The position numbers were made by a program, and so were the translations under genes. DNA of 64,000 nt. It comes from Clostridiaceae bacterium M8S5 (GTDB lineage: Bacteria; Bacillota; Clostridia; Tissierellales; MCWD3). Numbering within the stretch: position 1 is the first letter of the stretch; each line of letters opens with the position of its first letter. Of the stretch, positions 54,836 through 62,990 are shown piece by piece. The DNA is taken from positions 1,302,001 to 1,366,000 of the forward strand of contig CP118523.1 of assembly GCA_029227815.1 (NCBI GenBank). Reading direction: 5' to 3'. The notes under the pieces were generated by a model. It ran no database searches. It was not told where the DNA came from and worked only from the letters and a program-made list of their open reading frames with translations.

Positions 54836-54959
54836 CAGACTGTAGACAAAAGCTCAATTTCTACGGTGTTGTTTAAAATTTTCGTTGTTCACTTACCGTA
54901 AGTAAAGCTGTACTACTCAATATAAACACGCTTTGAGCTCGAACTCTTACTACAGTCTG
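54836..54959. repeat. inverted-repeat element, copy A
   Basis: 124 bp bounded by perfect 10-base inverted ends (CAGACTGTAG and CTACAGTCTG). The interior folds further: AGCTCAA/TTGAGCT, GTGTTTA/TAAACAC in part, and an apical ACTTAC/GTAAGT hairpin. About four-fifths identical by eye to copy B at 57897, with matching changes in both arms. A TCTTGATG/CATCAA hairpin and a terminator follow directly. Confidence 0.8.
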
Positions 54960-54987
54960 CTATCTTGATGACTTTGGCATCAATCAA

Positions 54988-55007
54988 GAAGGGGCTCAAT
55001 AGCCCCT
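54988..55007. terminator. terminator between repeat copy A and dapB
   Basis: GGGGCT, CAAT loop, AGCCCC, then TTTATTTG. It also lies just past the stop of the convergent dapB. Confidence 0.85.
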
Positions 55008-55769
55008 TTATTTGTTTATTAAACTATCCATACTATAAATACCAGGTTGTTTGTTTATAATGAATCTAGCGGCGTTTAAAGCGCCTATAGCGAAGATTCT
55101 TTTAGATGATGCAGTATGTCTTATTTCTAATATCTCATCTTCACCAGCGAATATTACATTATGATCACCAACAATTGAACCACCACGTATTGAATGAATA
55201 CCAATCTCAGACGACGACCGTTTAGATTTATTGCCATGCCTAAGGAATATATAATTTTTAGAATTATTTAGAGTTCTATTAATACTATCAGCAATCATGT
55301 AAGCAGTTCCACTAGGAGCATCAATTTTCTTATTGTGATGTCTTTCAACAATTTCTATATCAAATAATCCATCTAGTAATTGTGCAGCTTCATTTACCAA
55401 ACGTAACAAAAGATTTATTCCAATGGACATATTGGCAGATATAAAAATAGGTATTTCAATAGAAGCTTTTTCAATATTATTCTTTGAGTTTGTTGTTAAG
55501 CCTGTAGTGGCAATAACTAAAGGAATCTTTCTAGAGCTAGCATATGCAACTAATTCATCAACACAGCTATGATGAGAAAAATCTATTATGATATCAGGTA
55601 TCTCCTTTATGTCATATGGACTGGAGTATACAGGTATACAATTGTGCTCTAAATCTTTATATTTTTTATCAATGCCACCTATCAAAACCATATCATCAAA
55701 ACTTTTCATTTCATCACTTATATTTTGACACATCTTTCCCATATAGCCATTAAGTATAACGTTAATCAT
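55008..55769 (-). CDS. dapB: 4-hydroxy-tetrahydrodipicolinate reductase
   Basis: Reduces the DapA product toward tetrahydrodipicolinate on the way to diaminopimelate, lysine and spore dipicolinate. 253 residues. NAD(P) loop VILNGYMGKMCQNI at the N-terminus (GxxGxM-type), IDFSHH, TTGL, and the substrate motif ERHHNKKIDAPSGTAY are present. GAGGAGG precedes the start and overlaps the end of dapA, so the two are translationally coupled. Confidence 0.95.
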   Translation of the reverse strand: MINVILNGYMGKMCQNISDEMKSFDDMVLIGGIDKKYKDLEHNCIPVYSSPYDIKEIPDIIIDFSHHSCVDELVAYASSRKIPLVIATTGLTTNSKNNIEKASIEIPIFISANMSIGINLLLRLVNEAAQLLDGLFDIEIVERHHNKKIDAPSGTAYMIADSINRTLNNSKNYIFLRHGNKSKRSSSEIGIHSIRGGSIVGDHNVIFAGEDEILEIRHTASSKRIFAIGALNAARFIINKQPGIYSMDSLINK

Positions 55770-55771
55770 AT

Positions 55772-56662
55772 TTATTCCTCCTCTGCAAGAATACCGTAGT
55801 TTACCATTTCTCTAATTAGAAGTTCTTTGTTTTTTGCTGACATCTTAACTAATGGGAGTCTCACATCTCCTACATCCATATTTAGTATGTTCATCGCAGT
55901 TTTAATTGGAATAGGATTAGTCTCAGCAAAAATAGCATTTACTAAAGCATTTATGTTTAGTTGAATATCTATAGCTTTTTTAACATCACCATTTAAAAAG
56001 TATTCCACCATATTATGAGTTTCTTTGGGGAGTATATTTGCAATAACAGATATTACACCCTTTCCGCCTAAAGCAAGTAAAGGCAATACCATATAATCAT
56101 TGCCTGAGTAAATAACAAAGTCCTTACCGCATAATCTTGATATTTCAGCCACTTGATGTATATCGCCACTAGCTTCCTTTACGCCACATATATTAGGGTG
56201 TTTGGAAAGCTCATAGAGTGTTTGTGGAAGCATATTTAACCCTGTTCTACCAGGTACATTATAGACGATTATAGGTATATTTACAGCATCAGCGATAGCA
56301 GCAAAATGCGATTTAAGGCCGTCTTGGGTAGTTTTGTTATAATAAGGAGTTACAACTAGCAAGCCATCAACTCCAACAGATTGAGCATATACACTTAATT
56401 CTATGGCATGTGCTGTGTTGTTACTACCAGTACCGGCAATTACAGGAACTCTATTGTTTGTTTTTTTAACGGCATAATTTATTGCACTTTTTTGTTCTTC
56501 ATAGCTCATAGTAGAAGCTTCACCAGTTGTACCACATATGATAATAGCATCAGTTTTGTTTTCTATATGCATATCAATTAGTTCGCCTAATTTTGTAAAG
56601 TTTATACCAGAATCTGAAAAAGGAGTAACTATTGCAACACCGCTTCCAGTAAATAAATACAT
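55772..56662 (-). CDS. dapA: 4-hydroxy-tetrahydrodipicolinate synthase
   Basis: Condenses pyruvate with aspartate semialdehyde. 296 residues, TIM barrel. [14 protein letters not shown], the Tyr in [12 protein letters not shown] and the Schiff-base Lys in GVKEASGD identify it. Start at ATG 56662 ([15 protein letters not shown]) after GGAGGGA; longer in-frame starts lie upstream of that site and add a non-homologous hydrophobic tail. Operon with dapB; dipicolinate need in sporulation makes this pair relevant to the spore genes nearby. Confidence 0.95.
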   Translation of the reverse strand: MYLFTGSGVAIVTPFSDSGINFTKLGELIDMHIENKTDAIIICGTTGEASTMSYEEQKSAINYAVKKTNNRVPVIAGTGSNNTAHAIELSVYAQSVGVDGLLVVTPYYNKTTQDGLKSHFAAIADAVNIPIIVYNVPGRTGLNMLPQTLYELSKHPNICGVKEASGDIHQVAEISRLCGKDFVIYSGNDYMVLPLLALGGKGVISVIANILPKETHNMVEYFLNGDVKKAIDIQLNINALVNAIFAETNPIPIKTAMNILNMDVGDVRLPLVKMSAKNKELLIREMVNYGILAEEE

Positions 56663-56917
56663 AAATATCCCTCCATACATAATAATATTTAATATAACCA
56701 CAAATAGCATTGATTTTTAAAAAATAGATTTATACTATAATATTAAAAACAATACAACGTTGTGAAGATGAAAAGATTAGATATTTATAGCAAATCAAAC
56801 CAATTTAATCATTGACAGTTTTAAAATAAAATGATACCTTAACCATATAGTTAAAGGCTGACTTACATAACAATAGTTGCAGTATTTTTTTATCAAGAAA
56901 TTCTAGGGGGTGCATGA

Positions 56918-57853
56918 GTGGAAGAAATAAAAATAAGAAAACCTAATGAGTTAGAAGCTAATACGTATTATATGATAATAGGAATAGCGCTTTTGACAAT
57001 AGGAGCATACTTTCAAGAGAAAGATTTATATAGCGGGTTAATTATAACAGAGTATTTGATAATAATGTTGCCGGTTTTATTATATAGTAAACTTAGAGGT
57101 TTTAACATAAGCAGATTATTTAGAATAAAAAAGACAAGTGTAAAAAATGTACTACTAGCGCCAATAATAACATTGGCTTTTTACCCAGTTGCAGTATTTG
57201 CAAATTCACTTGTAATAGTACTTATATCTTTTTTTAGAGAACCTAAAGTTTTCCAGATACCTACCCCGCAAAACAAGGTAGAATTACTAAGGGCTTTTTT
57301 AATAGTAGCAGTATCAGCGGGTTTATGTGAAGAGATTTTATTCAGAGGATTCATTATGAGGGCATATGAAAAATTAGGCAAGAAAATAGCCATATTACTA
57401 TCTGCGATAGTGTTTGGAATGTTTCATTTTAACATATATAACCTTTTAGGACCTATAGTTCTAGGAATAATTTTTGGATATATGACATATAGAACTGGTT
57501 CAATACTTACATCAATGGTAGCTCACATGGTTAATAATGCTTTTGCAACTACATTATCATATATAGTGCTTAAATATTCAAATATAACTAAAAATACAGA
57601 AATAAAAAATAGTTTGAATACAAATGATCCAAAACAGTATATTATAGCAGCAGTTGTGATGGGCGGACTTTCATTGTTAATATTGCCTCTAGGAATAAGG
57701 TTATTGAAAAAATTAAAAAGCGATGATACAACAGCTGCATTTTCTGCAGATGAAAAAGTAGAGACAGGGATGTGGATGAAAGTAATAGGGAAGCTTCCAT
57801 TGATCCCTATGGCTCTATTATTCATATATTTGACATATATAATATTAAAGTAA
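56918..57853 (+). CDS. CPBP-family intramembrane metalloprotease
   Basis: 311-residue membrane protein of the CAAX protease/bacteriocin-processing (Abi) family. About eight hydrophobic helices; motif 1 is CEEILFRGFI (EExxxR), motif 2 is FGMFHFNI (FxxxH) and a final His in MVAHMVNN. It may process membrane or exported substrates. Start GTG 56918 after AGGGGGTG; the nearby ATG is in another frame and stops early. A 12-bp hairpin and repeat copy B follow. Confidence 0.88.
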   Translation: MEEIKIRKPNELEANTYYMIIGIALLTIGAYFQEKDLYSGLIITEYLIIMLPVLLYSKLRGFNISRLFRIKKTSVKNVLLAPIITLAFYPVAVFANSLVIVLISFFREPKVFQIPTPQNKVELLRAFLIVAVSAGLCEEILFRGFIMRAYEKLGKKIAILLSAIVFGMFHFNIYNLLGPIVLGIIFGYMTYRTGSILTSMVAHMVNNAFATTLSYIVLKYSNITKNTEIKNSLNTNDPKQYIIAAVVMGGLSLLILPLGIRLLKKLKSDDTTAAFSADEKVETGMWMKVIGKLPLIPMALLFIYLTYIILK

Positions 57854-57867
57854 GTGTAACAAAAAAA

Positions 57868-57897
57868 GAGAGGTATCTCGTATATGAGATACCTCTC
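57868..57897. other. 12-bp hairpin downstream of the CPBP gene
   Basis: GAGAGGTATCTC, six-base loop, GAGATACCTCTC. The T run lies only on the minus strand (AAAAAAA upstream on the plus strand), so it would end leftward rather than rightward transcription. Confidence 0.55.
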
Positions 57898-58019
57898 ATA
57901 CTGTAGAAAAAAGCCCAATTTCTGCGCCCGTGTTAAAATTTCCGTTGCTTACTTACCTCTAAGTAAGCTCTGCTACTCAATTTTAATACGCCTTGAAATT
58001 GAACTCTTACTACAGTATG
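57897..58019. repeat. inverted-repeat element, copy B
   Basis: 123 bp bounded by CATACTGTAG and CTACAGTATG, perfect inverted ends. Interior pairings are CAATTTC/GAAATTG, CGTGTTAAAATT/AATTTTAATACG (with a wobble pair) and an apical GCTTACTTA, CCTC, TAAGTAAGC hairpin. The third base of each end changes together relative to copy A (G/C there, T/A here). Followed at once by a TTATCTTGATGAC/GTCATCAAGATAA hairpin, as in copy A. Confidence 0.8.
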
Positions 58020-58082
58020 TTATCTTGATGACTTTTGTCATCAAGATAAATAGAGCTATCTCTTAAAGAGATAGCTCTATTT
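58020..58082 (+). terminator. two hairpins after repeat copy B
   Basis: First TTATCTTGATGAC, TTTT loop, GTCATCAAGATAA (13 pairs), then AATAGAGCTATCTC, TTAAA, GAGATAGCTCTATT. The second resembles a terminator on both strands, though the U tract is short. Confidence 0.6.
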
Positions 58083-58125
58083 ATGCCGAACTTTAAAAAA
58101 ATCTTGTTAATCAACATATTTCTAT

Positions 58126-58150
58126 ATGAACCTATTGGGGGAAGGTTCAT
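58126..58150 (+). other. 8-bp hairpin in the SASP upstream region
   Basis: ATGAACCT pairs with AGGTTCAT around a G-rich loop (TTGGGGG). Unassigned; about 60 bases before the SASP promoter. Confidence 0.4.
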
Positions 58151-58209
58151 GGTTTAACACAACAGTATATAGTTTAACATTAAAATTAAAAAATATCAAC
58201 TCTTTTTTT

Positions 58210-58239
58210 GTATAAATATTTGTCAAAAATGACATACTA
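58210..58239 (+). promoter_or_regulatory. sigma-G-like promoter of the SASP gene
   Basis: GTATA (58210-58214), 18-base spacer, CATACTA (58233-58239), matching the forespore sigma-G consensus (-35 GHATR, -10 CATNNTA). Confidence 0.7.
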
Positions 58240-58259
58240 TACAAAGGGAGGGGTATAAA

Positions 58260-58469
58260 ATGGTAAAAAGTAAAAAAAAGAAAAAAATAGAAACATTAGA
58301 AGACAAGATGAAATATGAGATTGCAGCGGAGCTAGGGTTAATGGATAAAGTAAACTCATTAGGTTGGGGAGGCTTGACAGCAAAAGAGACAGGAAGAATA
58401 GGTGGAATAATAACAGTAAGAAAGAAAAAGATGAAGATAGATCAGATGAAAAATGTCCAAGATAAATAA
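58260..58469 (+). CDS. alpha/beta-type small acid-soluble spore protein
   Basis: 69-residue DNA-binding spore protein. The family core is MKYEIAAELGLMDKVNSLGWGGLT and KETGRIGGIITVRKK; the Lys-rich N-terminus adds charge. The GWGGLT version is closer to clostridial SASPs and SspF than to the main Bacillus SspA type. GGGAGGGG precedes ATG 58260, and the upstream sigma-G-like promoter fits forespore expression. Saturates spore DNA and protects it. Confidence 0.92.
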   Translation: MVKSKKKKKIETLEDKMKYEIAAELGLMDKVNSLGWGGLTAKETGRIGGIITVRKKKMKIDQMKNVQDK

Positions 58470-58534
58470 AAAAATGTATAAATGCTTGAATTACTGTGCT
58501 ATAATATGTTTATAATATTACGTGAGGTGACATA

Positions 58535-59275
58535 ATGAGCTCGTATAGTAATATGGCACAGCTCTATGATAAATTGATGAGTGACGTTGATTATCATAAA
58601 TGGTATGAATATATAAAAGAGATTCAGATAAGAAGCAATAAAAAAACTAAAAATATACTTGAGATGGCATGTGGAACAGGTAGTCTTACAGAAATATTAT
58701 GTGAAAATGATTTTTCGGTAACATGTTTTGATTTATCTGAAGAGATGTTAGTGATTGCTTACGAAAAATTGAGAAAGTACAAAAATGTGACTATACTAAA
58801 TCAAAACATGGTCAATTTTAATCTTAATCAGAAATTTGACATTATTATAAGTATATGTGATAGCATAAATTACATAACAAGTCACAAAGAATTAGTTAGT
58901 ACTTTTAAAAATGTTTATAAGCATATGAATGAAGAAGGTATATTCATATTTGATATTAATTCAAGACACAAATTAGAAAATATCATAGCTAAAAATGTAT
59001 TTATCAATGATTATGACGATATATATTATACGTGGGAAAGTGAGCATGATAAAAAAGGAGATACAGTAAATTTTTATCTAACATTCTTTGTTAAAGATGA
59101 AGATCTGTATGAAAGATTTGATGAAGTTCATACTCAAAAAATATATGATATATCCGATATAGTCAATTCTTTAAAAGAAGCTGGATTTAATAAAATAGAA
59201 GTATTCGAAGCCTTTACATTCGATAAGCCTAAAGTAGACTCTCAAAGATTTAATTTTATTGCACGAAAGACGTGA
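58535..59275 (+). CDS. class I SAM-dependent methyltransferase
   Basis: 246-residue cytosolic methyltransferase. SAM loop NILEMACGTGSLTEIL (motif I, near residue 42), VTCFDLSEEMLVIA (motif II), FDIIISICDSINYI (post-II). The YqeM-like family size and the C-terminal FEAFTFDKPKVDSQRFNFIARK are typical, but the substrate is unknown. GTGAGGTGA precedes the ATG. Independent of its neighbours. Confidence 0.85.
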   Translation: MSSYSNMAQLYDKLMSDVDYHKWYEYIKEIQIRSNKKTKNILEMACGTGSLTEILCENDFSVTCFDLSEEMLVIAYEKLRKYKNVTILNQNMVNFNLNQKFDIIISICDSINYITSHKELVSTFKNVYKHMNEEGIFIFDINSRHKLENIIAKNVFINDYDDIYYTWESEHDKKGDTVNFYLTFFVKDEDLYERFDEVHTQKIYDISDIVNSLKEAGFNKIEVFEAFTFDKPKVDSQRFNFIARKT

Positions 59276-59359
59276 TATAATACTAAATATAATTGACAGT
59301 ATGCGATAAATATGATAGGCTGAATAGAGGTGGATGTTTACTTATAGATGTATGCATTT

Positions 59360-59386
59360 GCAAATTAATTTGCTTCATGGTGAAGC
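59360..59386 (+). promoter_or_regulatory. paired hairpins in the cold-shock gene leader
   Basis: GCAAATTAATTTGC (self-complementary) is followed by GCTTCA, TGG, TGAAGC, which ends three bases before AGGAGG. Such leaders often fold differently with temperature. Confidence 0.5.
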
Positions 59387-59404
59387 GCAGGAGGTATGTT
59401 TTTA

Positions 59405-59605
59405 ATGGAAAGAGGCAAGGTTAAATGGTTTAACGCAACAAAAGGTTTTGGATTTTTAACAAGAGAAAATGGTGAAGATGTATTCGTACATTATTCAGCA
59501 ATAGTTTCTGACGGATTCAAGACTTTAGATGAAGGTCAAGAAGTTGAATTTGAAATAGTTGAAGGCGAAAAAGGACCACAAGCTGCTAACGTTTCAAAGT
59601 GCTAA
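59405..59605 (+). CDS. cold-shock protein (CspA family)
   Basis: 66-residue single-stranded nucleic-acid-binding protein. RNP motifs: KGFGFLTR (RNP1) and DVFVHYSAI (RNP2), with [11 protein letters not shown] at the start. I choose ATG 59405, nine bases after AGGAGGT; ATG 59396 is directly against that site. It has a long leader with hairpins. Confidence 0.94.
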   Translation: MERGKVKWFNATKGFGFLTRENGEDVFVHYSAIVSDGFKTLDEGQEVEFEIVEGEKGPQAANVSKC

Positions 59606-59631
59606 TGTTACAAACTATAAATTGAATAATT

Positions 59632-59650
59632 ACAAAGAGCGTTCTTTGTT
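59632..59650 (+). terminator. hairpin after the cold-shock gene
   Basis: ACAAAGA, GCG, TTCTTTGT. Weak terminator: the following sequence is only moderately U-rich. Confidence 0.55.
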
Positions 59651-59677
59651 ATAGTTATATATAGTTTTTAACATTTA

Positions 59678-59720
59678 TAGGGTCTCAATAGAGACTCTAT
59701 ATTTCTTTGTGCAAAGAAAT
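59678..59720 (+). other. tandem hairpins upstream of hslO
   Basis: TAGGGTCTC, AATA, GAGACTCTA (one G-U pair) followed by TATTTCTTT, then ATTTCTTT, GTGC, AAAGAAAT. The first hairpin with its T-rich tail could be a terminator or part of the hslO leader. Confidence 0.55.
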
Positions 59721-59744
59721 TTCTTTAAAGAAAAGGTGGAATAA

Positions 59745-60617
59745 ATGAAAGACTATGTGATAAGAGCTATAGATGAAAAAAAGAATATTAGAGTATTTAT
59801 AAGTATGACAACTAATATGGTGAACAAAGCAAGAGGGATACATGAAACATATCCTACAACAACAGCAGCTATAGGTAGAATGATAACAGCATCCTCTATC
59901 ATGGGAGCTATGCTTAAGAATGAGCAAGATAAACTTACGTTGCAGATAAAAGGTGATGGACCTATAGGAAGTATGGTATCAGTATCTGATTATAAAGGGA
60001 ATGTAAAAGCGTTAGTAGCAAATCCCAATGTTGAATTACCACCAAGAGAAGATGGCAAGTTTGATGTAGGTTCAGCAGTTGGAAGAAACGGTAGTATTAT
60101 AGTAATAAAAGATCTTGGACTTAAAAAACCTTACATAGGTAAATCTCCAATTATATCAGGTGAAATTGCAGAGGATATAGCCAATTATTTTGTGGTATCA
60201 GAGCAACAACCTTCGGCAGTTGCATTAGGAGTGCATATAGGAAAAGATGAAAGTGTAATTTCATCAGGAGGGTTTATAGTACAAATATTGCCTAATATAG
60301 AAGAAGAAGAGTTATTGAAGTTAGAAGAATGTATAAATGATATGCAGCCAATATCTTCACTTATAAAGCAAGGTTTGAGGCCAGAGGATATACTAGAGAG
60401 AGTTTTTGGTGTATTTAATATGGAGATAGTAGAAAAAAAAGAAATTAGTTTTGTATGTGATTGCAGTAAAGAAAAAATGGCAAAAGCATTAATAACAGTT
60501 GGGAAAGAAGAAATAGAAGATATGATAAAAGAAGATGGTAAAGCAGAACTTACTTGTCATTTTTGTAAAAAAAGTTATAATTTTAGTGACAAAGAACTAA
60601 AAGCTTTAATACAATAA
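59745..60617 (+). CDS. hslO: Hsp33 redox-regulated chaperone
   Basis: 290-residue holdase chaperone switched on by oxidation. The N-terminal domain has AIGRMITASSIMGAMLK and QIKGDGPIGSMVS; the C-terminal zinc centre is CDC (near residue 237) and CHFC (near 270), the CxC...CxxC redox switch. AAAAGGTGG precedes the ATG. In this anaerobe it would guard against oxygen stress. Followed by the tRNA cluster promoter. Confidence 0.95.
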   Translation: MKDYVIRAIDEKKNIRVFISMTTNMVNKARGIHETYPTTTAAIGRMITASSIMGAMLKNEQDKLTLQIKGDGPIGSMVSVSDYKGNVKALVANPNVELPPREDGKFDVGSAVGRNGSIIVIKDLGLKKPYIGKSPIISGEIAEDIANYFVVSEQQPSAVALGVHIGKDESVISSGGFIVQILPNIEEEELLKLEECINDMQPISSLIKQGLRPEDILERVFGVFNMEIVEKKEISFVCDCSKEKMAKALITVGKEEIEDMIKEDGKAELTCHFCKKSYNFSDKELKALIQ

Positions 60618-60667
60618 TAATAGATTAAATCAAAATAGAAGAAATAATAAAAATATAGCTAAAGCTA

Positions 60668-60696
60668 TTGACTTTATAGTTTAAATGATGTATACT
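60668..60696 (+). promoter_or_regulatory. sigma-A promoter of the tRNA-Phe-Gly-Cys cluster
   Basis: TTGACT (60668-60673), 17-base spacer, TATACT (60691-60696). Confidence 0.8.
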
Positions 60697-60722
60697 GAAT
60701 CTTGTCCTTAAGAAATAAACTA

Positions 60723-60798
60723 GCCCAGATAGCTCAGTCGGTAGAGCAGGGGACTGAAAATCCCCGTGTCGGTGGTTCGATTCCGCCTCTGGGCACCA
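60723..60798 (+). tRNA. tRNA-Phe, anticodon GAA
   Basis: GCCCAGA/TCTGGGC acceptor stem, encoded CCA, anticodon stem GGGGA/TCCCC around CTGAAAA, T arm GGTGGTTCGATTCCGCC. 76 nucleotides. Confidence 0.97.
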
Positions 60799-60817
60799 TT
60801 TATTTTAAAACAAGAAT

Positions 60818-60892
60818 GCGGAAGTGGCTCAGTGGTAGAGCATCGCCTTGCCAAGGCGAGGGTCGCGAGTTCGAATCTCGTCTTCCGCTCCA
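60818..60892 (+). tRNA. tRNA-Gly, anticodon GCC
   Basis: GCGGAAG/CTTCCGC acceptor stem with TCCA end; anticodon loop TTGCCAA in stem CGCC/GGCG; T arm CGCGAGTTCGAATCTCG. 75 nucleotides. Confidence 0.97.
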
Positions 60893-60897
60893 AATAT

Positions 60898-60971
60898 GGC
60901 GGCATGGCCAAGTGGTAAGGCAGAGGACTGCAAATCCTTTACCCTCAGTTCGAATCTGGGTGCCGCCTCCA
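60898..60971 (+). tRNA. tRNA-Cys, anticodon GCA
   Basis: GGCGGCA/TGCCGCC acceptor stem with TCCA end; anticodon loop CTGCAAA in stem AGGA/TCCT; T arm CTCAGTTCGAATCTGGG. 74 nucleotides. Confidence 0.97.
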
Positions 60972-60973
60972 TG

Positions 60974-61000
60974 AAAAAACTTCTTTATGAAGTTTTTTTT
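60974..61000 (+). terminator. terminator of the tRNA cluster
   Basis: AAAAAACTTC, TTTAT loop, GAAGTTTTTTTT. Confidence 0.92.
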
Positions 61001-61077
61001 ATTTTGCTCAAATTTATTAAGATAAATTTTGCATGAGGTAGTATAATATAAACAAAATAAGAATATAGGAGAAGACT

Positions 61078-61821
61078 ATGAAAAATCCGTTTTTATTTAA
61101 TGAAAAAATTGATTTAGCAATTATTGATGCAAATGCAGATCAATCTTTGATAAATTATTTTAAAAATAGAAATATAGATATTATAAAAACCGTTAAATGT
61201 AATGATATACTTGAGCCTATAGCCTATCATCCGGACATGGTGATGCATCCAGTTAATCCTAGTACCATAGTAGTAGCACCTAATGTTTATAATTATTATA
61301 AAGAATTATTAAAAAACAAGCCTTTAAATATAATAAGAGGAGAAAAGGTATTAAGTAGAAACTATCCAGATGATATTGCATATAATGTAGCAAGAGTTCA
61401 GAATTATGCAGTACATAAAATTGAAAAAATGGATACTGTACTCAAGTACTATTTTGAAAAAGAAAATATTCAGTTTGTCAATGTGAAACAGGGCTATACA
61501 AAATGCTCAACTGCAATAATTTCAGAAAAAGCAGTAATAACATCTGATGCTACAATACATAAAAAACTAACCCAATTAGGCATAGATGTTTGCTATATTA
61601 AAGAAGGTTTTATAGAACTACCAGGTTTTGATTATGGTTTTATTGGTGGAGCTACTTTTTGTTTGAATCAGAATGAGGTTTCTTTTTCAGGTAAACTAAT
61701 AGACCATCCAAACATAGATGAAATTTTTAAATTTATAAAAAAATATGGGAAAGAACCAAATTTTTTAAGTTTAAAAAAAATTATTGATATCGGTTCAATT
61801 ATTACTTTAAGGTACAATTAA
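61078..61821 (+). CDS. DUF6873 family protein (GME-like fold)
   Basis: 247-residue protein matching the clostridial DUF6873 group, which has the fold of guanidino-group modifying enzymes. Visible: MVMHPVNPSTIVVAPN, VNVKQGYTKCSTAIISEKAVITSD, and FIGGATFCLNQNEVSFSG. A Cys in the YTKCST stretch and His and Asp residues in HPVNPS and DHPNID are candidates for a catalytic set, but the activity is unknown. TAGGAGAAG precedes the ATG. Upstream of the ytxC-like sporulation gene. Confidence 0.7.
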   Translation: MKNPFLFNEKIDLAIIDANADQSLINYFKNRNIDIIKTVKCNDILEPIAYHPDMVMHPVNPSTIVVAPNVYNYYKELLKNKPLNIIRGEKVLSRNYPDDIAYNVARVQNYAVHKIEKMDTVLKYYFEKENIQFVNVKQGYTKCSTAIISEKAVITSDATIHKKLTQLGIDVCYIKEGFIELPGFDYGFIGGATFCLNQNEVSFSGKLIDHPNIDEIFKFIKKYGKEPNFLSLKKIIDIGSIITLRYN

Positions 61822-61889
61822 TACTAAGCAATAAAACGAATATAGCATTTATATAAGCATAAACTACTATTACAGAAAGGAGATGCAAA

Positions 61890-62792
61890 ATGGAATTTCT
61901 TTCAATAGCTTTCAAAGAAAACATAAGTAACATAGATTATATATTAAAAAATAAAATTGAAACAAAAGAATTTGATCAGTTTTGTAAGACTATTGACCAA
62001 ATTGGTGATACTTATATTTATAATTTTCACACAAAAAACGATAATTATGATAAAAATTTAATTTCCAAATTCTCCGAAAATTTATCAAGTGGCTTGTTGG
62101 ATGTTATATTGAAAATTTATAAAAATAAGATAGTGCAAGATAGAATTAATTTTTCTTGTTATTACCTTGATAGCATTGAAAAAAAATCAGTATACAACAA
62201 AACTAATGAAATAATTGATGAAGATAGCTTAAATCAAGTATCAGAAATAGCACAGTACAGAGTAATGATAAAAGATAGAATAAGGCAGTTTCTACAAAAT
62301 AGTGATTATATGATAATGGAAGGTTTTATAAAATTTAGATTAAGATTTTTTATTGATTATATTGATAATACTATCGAAAGAGCTGTTGAAGATTACTTTA
62401 TGGAAAAAGAGTTCAATGAATTTGTCAAAATCCTAAAATATTTTGTAGAAATACAAGAACCAAAAATAGACGTTATTAATGTAGTAATAGAAAATGATGG
62501 TAAGTACTTATTATACGATGACAAAGATCAAATAATAAATAACGATTACTTAAAAGAAATAGTTGAAGAAATGTCAGAGAATGATGTTAATTATGATGAT
62601 CTGCTGATTAGCTCTCTAATAACCATAGCACCTAAAAAGGTTATAATGCATATAGATGAGCATAGAAAATTAGACGGGATAATTAAAATCATAAATAATG
62701 TATTTGAAGACAAAGTAGAAATTTGTAGAGAATATAATTTTTGTTCCTCGTTAATTAATAAATTAAAAGGTATACTTATAAAGGAGAAATAA
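61890..62792 (+). CDS. YtxC-like putative sporulation protein
   Basis: 300-residue protein resembling B. subtilis YtxC: a mixed N-terminal half, then MIMEGFIKFRLRFFIDYIDNTIERAVEDYFMEKEFNEFVKILKYFVEIQEPKID, the best conserved stretch. No membrane or signal segment. AAAGGAGATG precedes ATG 61890. It follows the DUF6873 gene by 68 bases and ends in a strong palindromic terminator. Function in sporulation is inferred from the family, not tested here. Confidence 0.8.
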   Translation: MEFLSIAFKENISNIDYILKNKIETKEFDQFCKTIDQIGDTYIYNFHTKNDNYDKNLISKFSENLSSGLLDVILKIYKNKIVQDRINFSCYYLDSIEKKSVYNKTNEIIDEDSLNQVSEIAQYRVMIKDRIRQFLQNSDYMIMEGFIKFRLRFFIDYIDNTIERAVEDYFMEKEFNEFVKILKYFVEIQEPKIDVINVVIENDGKYLLYDDKDQIINNDYLKEIVEEMSENDVNYDDLLISSLITIAPKKVIMHIDEHRKLDGIIKIINNVFEDKVEICREYNFCSSLINKLKGILIKEK

Positions 62793-62798
62793 CAAAAA

Positions 62799-62832
62799 AG
62801 CTAGGGATGTCTCATGAGACATCCTGCTTGTT
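62799..62832. terminator. palindromic terminator after the ytxC-like gene
   Basis: GGATGTCTCATGAGACATCC is a perfect 20-base palindrome, flanked by AAGC and GCTT, with a moderate T tail. Confidence 0.8.
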
Positions 62833-62990
62833 TGGTAAAATTCATGAAATTTAAATGAAAAATATATATTATTTAAAATTATATCTTGAAGAATTCAAAA
62901 AATTAATTTATAATTTGATATTATAGTGTGAAAAATATGTTATAATAATATAGCTTATAATGATAATAATACAAAAGAGGTGAGTTGATT

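Noticed and set aside
60702-61036. Protein frames overlapping the tRNA cluster on both strands
   Set aside because: They are translations of the tRNA-Phe, tRNA-Gly and tRNA-Cys genes.
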